Shown: one piece after another, positions 1 to 4,389 of the stretch
Position numbering within the stretch: position 1 is the first letter of the stretch
Layout of the letters: every line of letters starts with the position of its first letter
Assembly: GCA_937919295.1 (NCBI GenBank)
Contig: CALFRX010000207.1
Span: 1 to 12,742 of the forward strand
Reading direction: 5' to 3'
Source: an uncultured Peptococcaceae bacterium
GTDB taxonomy: Bacteria > Bacillota > Dehalobacteriia > UBA7702
DNA length: 12,742 nucleotides
Notes under the pieces: model-generated
The model's database searches: none
Told to the model about the DNA's origin: nothing
Seen by the model: only the letters and a program-made list of their open reading frames with translations
Translations under genes and position numbers: made by a program

Positions 1-2
1 TT

Positions 3-587
3 TATCTGATTTTTTACCATGAATCCGAAACCTCTGTAAATGACACCCCCTATGGTAAATCCCTTGCGGAACCGGTGACCTATGAGCATTGGGACGCCAC
101 TTGGGAGGCGATCTTAAACAGTGACGCTGCCTATTTGCAAGATCCTGACTTTGAAGTGACGGCGGACAATTTCTATCAGAGTATCCGCGATCTTTTGACG
201 GCCCCTGCCCGTATGTTTTTCTATAGCACTGATGATCAGATAGAAAATCCCTATAAATGCGACTCTTTGAAGGCCAGAACTGAATTTGCCGACGTTTTTC
301 AGGGAGTGTCCCTTACAGAATATTCCGAAGAAGAATATAAGGCTATGGCTGGCAGAGAATACAATACGGAGGTTTATTTTTGGAACGTTGCCGGAAACTT
401 TACGATTCTTTGCTATCACGATTACTCTTTTATTTGGATGAACCGTCGTTGTAGGAATACGGATTCATTTACCGGCGATTATTTCTATGTTGGGGAAAAT
501 CTTCATGACAAAGTAATGACTGCCTATGAAAAATTACTGCCATATTCCATGGAATGTTTGGTTCATGATATAGAGGTATATGATTGA
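3..587 (+). CDS. Hypothetical acidic protein, 5'-truncated by window edge
   Basis: The frame is open from the left edge (first full codon at 3) to TGA at 585-587, giving at least 194 residues. The true start lies outside the window; a GTG at 75 is an internal valine codon with no good ribosome binding site, so I do not use it. The visible protein is acidic and rich in Tyr, Phe and Trp, with no signal peptide or membrane segment in the part seen. I do not recognise a family. Its size, acidity and aromatic content, together with a decaying duplicate of its 3' end just downstream, would fit an immunity-type or other accessory cytoplasmic protein, but that is only a guess. Base composition is more A+T-rich than the metabolic genes to the right. 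Confidence 0.7.
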   Translation, partial: YLIFYHESETSVNDTPYGKSLAEPVTYEHWDATWEAILNSDAAYLQDPDFEVTADNFYQSIRDLLTAPARMFFYSTDDQIENPYKCDSLKARTEFADVFQGVSLTEYSEEEYKAMAGREYNTEVYFWNVAGNFTILCYHDYSFIWMNRRCRNTDSFTGDYFYVGENLHDKVMTAYEKLLPYSMECLVHDIEVYD

Positions 588-666
588 GTATTTCTATGTC
601 AGGGAAAATCTTCTTTATGACAAAGTAATGACTGCCTATGAAAAATTACTGTCCTATTCCATGGAA
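480..666 (+). repeat. Imperfect tandem direct repeat (about 75 bp, two copies)
   Basis: Copy 1 is 480-554, inside the 3' end of the upstream gene. Copy 2 is 589-666, just after its stop codon. By eye about 70 of 75 aligned bases agree, with one 3-nt insertion in copy 2. The copies lie 34 nt apart. Confidence 0.85.
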
Positions 667-681
667 GCTCCGATGCGGTAA
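580..681 (+). pseudogene. Remnant of a paralogous gene tail
   Basis: In the +1 frame relative to the upstream gene, 33 codons from ATG 580-582 to TAA 679-681 encode a peptide that nearly repeats the upstream protein's end: EYFYVRENLLYDKVMTAYEK against DYFYVGENLHDKVMTAYEK, then LLSYSME against LLPYSME. It then ends differently (APMR). Differences between the copies are substitutions plus one in-frame 3-nt insertion, which suggests this copy was once under coding selection. The ATG overlaps the upstream TGA and has only a poorly spaced AGAGG before it, so translation today is doubtful. I read it as the surviving 3' end of a tandem paralogue or of an ancestral allele of the upstream gene. Confidence 0.55.
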
Positions 682-698
682 GAACTTTAATGCCATAT

Positions 699-745
699 AT
701 TTTTATAAAAACCCCGGGAAGGAGTGGCAAGCTCTTTCCCGGGGG
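699..745 (-). terminator. Rho-independent terminator of the XRE gene
   Basis: A GC-rich hairpin has arms 712-724 and 732-744, with CCCCGGGAA pairing with TTCCCGGGG and the stem continuing to GAG/CTC, and a 7-nt loop. On the minus strand it is followed by TTTTTATAAAAAT, a proper T-rich tail, and it sits directly after the XRE regulator's stop. The plus-strand tail (GGTTTAGATTT) is weaker, so it may also stop rightward transcription less efficiently. Confidence 0.8.
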
Positions 746-752
746 TTTAGAT

Positions 753-959
753 TTAGGCTTCATCTTTCACATATTCCGCGATATCCTCTAATTTGCAATC
801 TAAAATTTCGCAAAGGGTATTCAGTGTATCCGTTGTGATATTTTCGTTCGCTTTTAGCCGTCGAATTGTGCGGGTATCTATGTTGTGTTTCTCACGGAGC
901 GTATAGGTTGAAATGCCTTTTTCCCGCATGGTTTCCCATAGTTTATCAAATGAAATCAT
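753..959 (-). CDS. Small XRE-family (Cro/CI-type) transcriptional regulator
   Basis: This 68-residue protein is essentially one helix-turn-helix domain. Residues about 15-55 show the pattern YTLREKHNIDTRTIRRLKAN followed by the closing helices TTDTLNTLCEILDCKLEDI, typical of the short HTH_26/YozG-like XRE proteins that also tend to start with MIS.DKLW. A GTG nine bases upstream (968) would add three residues, but GGTGGAG lies 8 nt before the ATG at 957-959, so I choose the ATG. It is transcribed divergently from the 54-residue gene at 1077, and an inverted repeat lies between them. The likely role is a DNA-binding repressor of its own region; such pairs are common in mobile or accessory segments. 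The terminator at 699-745 closes its transcript. Confidence 0.88.
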   Translation of the reverse strand: MISFDKLWETMREKGISTYTLREKHNIDTRTIRRLKANENITTDTLNTLCEILDCKLEDIAEYVKDEA

Positions 960-989
960 ATCATTCACTCCACCATAAAAATTTGCCTA

Positions 990-1018
990 TTGCATATTTC
1001 TATTATGGGGTTTATAAT
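990..1018 (+). promoter_or_regulatory. Sigma-A promoter for the 54-residue gene
   Basis: TTGCAT (990-995) and TATAAT (1013-1018) are separated by 17 nt and point toward the gene starting at 1077. A second TATAAT lies at 1037-1042 in a similar GGGG...ATAATC context, but without an equally good -35 element. Confidence 0.7.
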
Positions 1019-1048
1019 CAACATCATTAAGGGGAATATAATCCCCAT
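1005..1048. promoter_or_regulatory. Candidate operator: inverted repeat over the divergent promoter
   Basis: ATGGGGTTTATAAT (1005-1018) is matched on the opposite strand by ATGGGGATTATATT (1048-1035), 12 of 14 positions, with 16 nt between the arms. The left arm covers the -10 element of the rightward promoter. The right part also contains a shorter palindrome, GGGGA-N6-TCCCC (1031-1046). Its position between an XRE gene and a divergent gene suggests it is the XRE binding site; this is inferred. Confidence 0.55.
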
Positions 1049-1076
1049 ACATAAGTATGATCTGGAGGAATAGCAT

Positions 1077-1241
1077 ATGAATTACAAGAAAGCCTATACG
1101 CTACTTGCAGGAACAATGTCAAACGCCATTGATGAGATTGAAAAATCAAGGGTCATTTCACAAGAGATGGAAAATGCAATAAAGTTGTTAAAAGAAGGAT
1201 TGGAAAAAGCCGAAGAGATGTATCTATACGCCGAGGAGTGA
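1077..1241 (+). CDS. Small helical protein of unknown function (54 aa)
   Basis: ATG at 1077 is preceded by GGAGG (1063-1067) at a 9-nt distance, and a consensus-like promoter lies upstream, so this short reading frame is very probably a real gene. The product is 54 residues, charged and almost entirely predicted helix: an N-terminal NYKKAYTLLAGTMSNAIDEI stretch, then a long Glu/Lys-rich amphipathic helix (about residues 29-50) that could form a coiled coil or a small helical hairpin. It has no cysteines, no signal peptide and no membrane segment. I recognise no named family. Its divergent pairing with the XRE gene suggests a repressor-controlled accessory gene, perhaps a leftover of a mobile element. 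Confidence 0.72.
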   Translation: MNYKKAYTLLAGTMSNAIDEIEKSRVISQEMENAIKLLKEGLEKAEEMYLYAEE

Positions 1242-1253
1242 ACGGATGCATGA

Positions 1254-1300
1254 AAGAGGGTGTCCCCAAAGCCAAAATTTGGCCTTTGGGACACCCTCTT
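1254..1300. terminator. Long hairpin between convergent genes, probable bidirectional terminator
   Basis: AAGAGGGTGTCC (from 1254) pairs with GGACACCCTCTT (to 1300). The stem continues with small mismatches through CAAAGCCAAA and TTTGGCCTTTG to a short loop. It lies 12 nt after the 54-residue gene and 18 nt after metY, which converge on it. Neither side has a long T tract (only CTCTT, or CTCTTT on the minus strand), so termination strength is uncertain. Confidence 0.6.
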
Positions 1301-1318
1301 AGATTGTTTATAAAACCG

Positions 1319-2608
1319 TTATTTGATTTTTTCAAAGGCCTGATTAAGATCGGCGAGGATGTCGTCGATATGTTCCGTGCCGATGGAAAGGCGGATCGTG
1401 GCGGGGGAAATCCCGCAGGAGCGCAATTCCTCTTCATTGAGCTGTGAATGGGTGGTGGAGGCCGGGTGGATTACCAGGGATTTTACGTCGGCCACATTGG
1501 CCAAAAGGGAAAAGAGGGTCAAGGCTTCACTGAAGGCTTTTGCCTTTTCCTCACCGCCCTTAATCTCAAAGGTGAAGATGGAACCGGCGCCGTTGGGGTA
1601 GTATTTGTTATAAAGCGCCCTTTCTTTGCCTTGGGCAAGGGAGGGATGATGCACTTTCTCCACCTGGGGATGATCTTTCAGATAAGCCACGACTTTCAAG
1701 GCGTTTTCCACGTGGCGCTCCACCCGCAGGGACAGGGTTTCCAAGCCCTGCAAAAGCAGGAAAGAATGGAAGGGGGAAATCGTGGCGCCCTGATCCCGCA
1801 TGAGGGTGCAGCGGATCTTCGTCACAAAGGCGGCGTCTTTCGCGGCTTCGGTAAAAATCACCCCGTGATAGCTGGGGTTGGGTTCGGTCAGGCCGGGGAA
1901 TTTGCCGCTTTTTTCCCAGTCGAAATGGCCGCTTTCCACGATCACGCCGCCCATCACGGTACCGTGGCCGCCGATGAATTTGGTGGCGGAATGAACCACG
2001 ATGTCCGCCCCGTGTTCCATGGGGCGCAGCAGGTACGGTGTGGCAAAGGTGTTATCGACGATTAAGGGAATGCCGTTCTCGTGGGCGATTTCCGCGATGG
2101 CCTCCATGTCGCTGATATCGCAGTTGGGATTGCCCATGGACTCCATATAGAGGGCTTTGGTGCGGGGGCGCAGCGCTTTACGGAAATTCTCCGGATCACT
2201 GCCGTCGACAAAGCTGGTTTCAATGCCGCTTTCCGGCAGCGTGTGCGCGAAATAATTATAAGTGCCGCCGTAAATCGCGGCGGCGGAGATGATATGATCC
2301 CCGTTTTGGGCGATGTTGCGGATCGCGTAATCAATGGCGGCGGCGCCGGAGGCTGTAGCCAAAGCGGCGCTGCCCCCTTCCAGGGCGGCCATGCGCTCCT
2401 CAAATACGGCGGTGGTGGGGTTTTGCAAACGGGTGTAGATGTTCCCCGGCTCTGTTAGGGCGAAGCGGTTTGCCGCTTGCTCAGAATCTTTGAACACGTA
2501 TGAGGTGGTCAGATAGAGGGGAACTGCTCTGGCGTCGGTGGTGGGATCTGCTGTTTCCTGTCCCACATGGAGCTGTTTTGTTTCAAATTTACAATTCTTA
2601 TAATCCAT
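1319..2608 (-). CDS. metY: O-acetylhomoserine sulfhydrylase (O-acetylhomoserine aminocarboxypropyltransferase)
   Basis: This PLP enzyme of the Cys/Met metabolism family makes homocysteine from O-acetylhomoserine and sulfide in the cytoplasm. The 429-residue product matches the usual MetY length. Visible landmarks are the YTRLQNPT motif (residues 58-65), the glycine-rich SGAAA region near 87-91, the cofactor aspartate in VDNTFATPY (D185), and the PLP lysine in SATKFIGGHG (K210). The HPASTTHSQL motif (381-390) is also characteristic of the family. The frame is open further upstream, but AGGAAGG sits 9 nt before the ATG at 2606-2608 and only 3 nt before an ATG at 2612-2614, and the protein starting MDYKNCKFET is standard for the family. 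The Rrf2 gene ends 2 nt before this start, so the two are co-transcribed. Length and sequence favour MetY over the shorter cystathionine gamma-synthase or lyase. Confidence 0.95.
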   Translation of the reverse strand: MDYKNCKFETKQLHVGQETADPTTDARAVPLYLTTSYVFKDSEQAANRFALTEPGNIYTRLQNPTTAVFEERMAALEGGSAALATASGAAAIDYAIRNIAQNGDHIISAAAIYGGTYNYFAHTLPESGIETSFVDGSDPENFRKALRPRTKALYMESMGNPNCDISDMEAIAEIAHENGIPLIVDNTFATPYLLRPMEHGADIVVHSATKFIGGHGTVMGGVIVESGHFDWEKSGKFPGLTEPNPSYHGVIFTEAAKDAAFVTKIRCTLMRDQGATISPFHSFLLLQGLETLSLRVERHVENALKVVAYLKDHPQVEKVHHPSLAQGKERALYNKYYPNGAGSIFTFEIKGGEEKAKAFSEALTLFSLLANVADVKSLVIHPASTTHSQLNEEELRSCGISPATIRLSIGTEHIDDILADLNQAFEKIK

Positions 2609-2610
2609 TA

Positions 2611-3042
2611 TCATGAACCTTCCTGTTTTTTCCCTACGGTCTGTAAAAGCAGATCCGCCAGGGTAACGCTTTCGAGATAGTCGTCGATCAGGTGATCCAG
2701 CTCCTGCCAAAGCGGCAGCGTACTGCATTGATCCGCCCGCTTACAGGCGCTGTCCTCCTCTTCGAGGCAAGTCACCGGCGCCAATGTTTTTTCCGTCAAT
2801 TTCAGAATCGCGCCGACGGTATAGGCGGCGGGATCCTTTGTCAGGGCGTACCCGCCGCATTTTCCCCTGGTGCTGGTGACAAATCCGGCTTTCTGTAAAA
2901 CAGCAACAATGCTTTCAAGATATTTTACGGAAATATCCTGGCGCAAAGCGATCACTTTCAAGGAGATGGGCCCTTGGTTGTCCTGTTTGGCCAAATCAAC
3001 CATAGCGCGGAGCGCGTACCGTCCTTTTGTGGAAATCTTCAT
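2611..3042 (-). CDS. Rrf2-family transcriptional regulator (CymR/IscR-like)
   Basis: The 143-residue protein begins MKISTKGRYALRAMVDLA, the classic Rrf2 N-terminal helix, followed by the winged helix-turn-helix (ISVKYLESIVAVLQKAGFV, about 37-55, then a wing with RGKCGGYAL). Three cysteines, C92, C100 and C106 (C-x7-C-x5-C), lie where Fe-S-binding Rrf2 proteins such as IscR have their cluster ligands (C-x5-C-x5-C in IscR). An additional C62 sits in the wing. The start is the ATG at 3040-3042, with GGGGAG 8 nt upstream; a longer frame from 3075 would begin inside the -10 box and is rejected. It lies 2 nt upstream of metY in the same transcript. From the context I infer a sulfur- or cysteine-responsive repressor like CymR, possibly sensing through an Fe-S cluster, and likely self-regulated. 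Confidence 0.92.
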   Translation of the reverse strand: MKISTKGRYALRAMVDLAKQDNQGPISLKVIALRQDISVKYLESIVAVLQKAGFVTSTRGKCGGYALTKDPAAYTVGAILKLTEKTLAPVTCLEEEDSACKRADQCSTLPLWQELDHLIDDYLESVTLADLLLQTVGKKQEGS

Positions 3043-3074
3043 GGCTTTCTCTCCCCCGATCCCTGTTTTTCCCA

Positions 3075-3103
3075 ATTATACTACGGATATGTTGCGTTTT
3101 CAA
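3075..3103 (-). promoter_or_regulatory. Sigma-A promoter of the rrf2-metY operon
   Basis: On the minus strand TTGAAA (3103-3098) and TATAAT (3080-3075) are spaced by 17 nt. Transcription should begin near 3068, leaving a leader of only about 25 nt before the regulator's start codon. That is too short for a SAM riboswitch or T-box. Confidence 0.85.
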
Positions 3104-3174
3104 TAGAGGGGGTGAGGTGGAAATGTGGCAAAACACGTTCTAATGTCACTGCTCAGTAGATTTTTCTGCAGTAT

Positions 3175-3213
3175 ATAAGAAAAAGCTAATTTCTGATTTC
3201 AGAAATTAGCTTT
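3175..3213 (-). terminator. Rho-independent terminator of metA
   Basis: AGCTAATTTCTG (3184-3195) and CAGAAATTAGCT (3200-3211) form a perfect 12-bp stem with a 4-nt loop, extendable by two A-T pairs. On the minus strand it is followed by TTTTTCTT. A second hairpin without a T tract (3235-3260, GTTATGCCCTT pairing with AAGGGATAAC, one bulge) lies between it and the metA stop. Confidence 0.85.
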
Positions 3214-3270
3214 CGTTTTATCCGAGTTTTCCCGGTTATGCCCTTTGGCCAAGGGATAACGCCGGTGTTT

Positions 3271-4194
3271 TTATTTGATCGGGTGGATGGCCTTGATGTC
3301 GTAAGGCGTTGTCTGGTAGACGAAGTAGTTGAGCCAGTTGGAAAAAAGCAGGTTGGCGGCGCTGCGCCAAGTGACGGTGGGGGTTTTTGTATCGTCGTCG
3401 CCGGGGAAATAGTTTTTCGGCAAATCAATGGGAAGCCCCGCATCCTTGTCCCTAAAATATTCTTTTTTCAGCGTGTCTCCGTCGTATTCCGCATGGCCGG
3501 TGACAAAAATCTGCCGTCCCTGTTTCGTCATGACCACGTAAACACCGGCTTCCTCCGAAGAGGAGAGGATTTTCAGTGCCGGTACGGCTTCGATGTCTTC
3601 CCGCAAAACAGTGGTGTGGCGGGATTGCGGAACCATGAACACATCGTCAAAGCCGCGGAAGAGAATGGACCGCTTGTAATCAACATGGTGGGGAAAAATC
3701 CCGAAGAGCTTTTTAGGCAGGGGGTATTTCTTGATGCCGTAGTGGTAGTAGAGTCCCGCCTGGGCTCCCCAGCAGATATGAAAGGTGCTGTAAACATGGG
3801 TTTTACTCCACTCCATGATCTTGGTGAGCTCGTCCCAATATTCCACGTCTTCAAAGCTCAGATGTTCCACGGGGGCGCCGGTGATGATCATGCCGTCAAA
3901 ATTTTCGTTTTTCAACTCGTCAAAGCGTTTATAGAAGGCCAGCATATGTTCTTCCGAAGTGTTCTTCGGCCGGTGGGAGGTCTGCATCAGCTCCATTTCC
4001 ACCTGCAGCGGTGTGTTGCCGATGAGCCGGGCCAACTGGGTTTCGGTGACGATTTTGGTAGGCATCAGATTGAGGATGACGATTTTCAGCGGGCGCACAT
4101 CCTGGGTTCGCGCTCTCGTTTCCGTCATCACGAATATGTTTTCGCTGTTCAGCGTTTTTGTGGCAGGCAACTGATTGGGGATTTTAATAGGCAT
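3271..4194 (-). CDS. metA: Homoserine O-acetyltransferase, MetA family
   Basis: The enzyme acylates homoserine, the first committed step to methionine. The 307-residue protein starts MPIKIPNQLPA, as expected for MetA. Another ATG nine bases upstream (4201-4203) is only 1 nt from GGGAG, while the ATG at 4192-4194 is 10 nt from it, so I choose the latter. The catalytic cysteine is in HICWGAQAGLYYHYG (C141) and the His-Glu pair is in GHAEYD (H234, E236). The residue after GAPV is glutamate (GAPVE, E110), corresponding to the position reported to decide acyl-donor choice in this family: Glu for acetyl-CoA, Gly for succinyl-CoA. I therefore infer O-acetylhomoserine as product, which matches MetY next door. 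It is transcribed alone from its own promoter and ends in a strong terminator, upstream of the rrf2-metY unit on the same strand. Confidence 0.95.
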   Translation of the reverse strand: MPIKIPNQLPATKTLNSENIFVMTETRARTQDVRPLKIVILNLMPTKIVTETQLARLIGNTPLQVEMELMQTSHRPKNTSEEHMLAFYKRFDELKNENFDGMIITGAPVEHLSFEDVEYWDELTKIMEWSKTHVYSTFHICWGAQAGLYYHYGIKKYPLPKKLFGIFPHHVDYKRSILFRGFDDVFMVPQSRHTTVLREDIEAVPALKILSSSEEAGVYVVMTKQGRQIFVTGHAEYDGDTLKKEYFRDKDAGLPIDLPKNYFPGDDDTKTPTVTWRSAANLLFSNWLNYFVYQTTPYDIKAIHPIK

Positions 4195-4226
4195 ATGGAT
4201 CATACTCCCGTTAAGGTATTAAAAAA

Positions 4227-4255
4227 ATCGTAACATTATTCGATCCTCTTGTCAA
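4227..4255 (-). promoter_or_regulatory. Sigma-A promoter of metA
   Basis: On the minus strand TTGACA (4255-4250) is followed after 17 nt by TACGAT (4232-4227). The predicted transcript starts about 25 nt before the metA start codon, so there is no room for a leader riboswitch. Confidence 0.75.
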
Positions 4256-4258
4256 ACG

Positions 4259-4272
4259 GTTTTCCGGAAAAC
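4259..4272. promoter_or_regulatory. 14-bp perfect palindrome upstream of metA, candidate operator
   Basis: GTTTTCCGGAAAAC is a perfect inverted repeat ending 3 bp upstream of the metA -35 box, in the interval between the divergent metA and sulfatase promoters. A dyad at this place suits a dimeric regulator. Which protein binds it is not shown by the sequence. Confidence 0.45.
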
Positions 4273-4306
4273 TCATGATTTATTGCAAAATCAGCAAGAA
4301 AATACT

Positions 4307-4334
4307 TTGAAAAGACAGTGGATTCTGTTATAAT
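4307..4334 (+). promoter_or_regulatory. Sigma-A promoter of the LtaS-like gene
   Basis: TTGAAA (4307-4312) and TATAAT (4329-4334) are 16 nt apart, upstream of the gene whose ribosome binding site AAGGGG lies at 4375-4380. Confidence 0.75.
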
Positions 4335-4389
4335 AAGCTGATGCAAGAAAAACAGACAGCGAACAGATCTTTTTAAGGGGCAAGAAACC

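Noticed and set aside
480..666. CRISPR or short-repeat array
   Set aside because: There are only two copies, about 75 bp each, and both match protein-coding sequence in a consistent frame.
638..838. A 66-codon plus-strand reading frame across 638-838
   Set aside because: It crosses the repeat remnant, the terminator hairpin and the 3' end of the XRE gene; no ribosome binding site and no coherent protein features.
1448..2065. A 205-codon plus-strand reading frame opposite metY
   Set aside because: It lies wholly within the clearly identified metY and has no ribosome binding site or recognisable domain; the His/Gly/Phe-rich product is typical of an antisense shadow.
2609..2728. N-terminal extension of metY to 2728
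   Set aside because: It would overlap the Rrf2 gene and lacks a ribosome binding site; the ATG at 2608 has one at proper spacing and gives the family's usual N-terminus.
3043..3075. Earlier start of the Rrf2 regulator at 3075
   Set aside because: That codon falls within the -10 box of the operon promoter, so it cannot be on the transcript.
3043..3270. SAM riboswitch or T-box near the met genes
   Set aside because: The predicted leaders of both met transcripts are only about 25 nt, and no core motifs or large leader structures were seen.
3238..4233. A 331-codon plus-strand reading frame opposite metA
   Set aside because: metA on the minus strand has all family motifs, a promoter and a terminator. 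The antisense frame shows no family features and is a by-product of codon usage.
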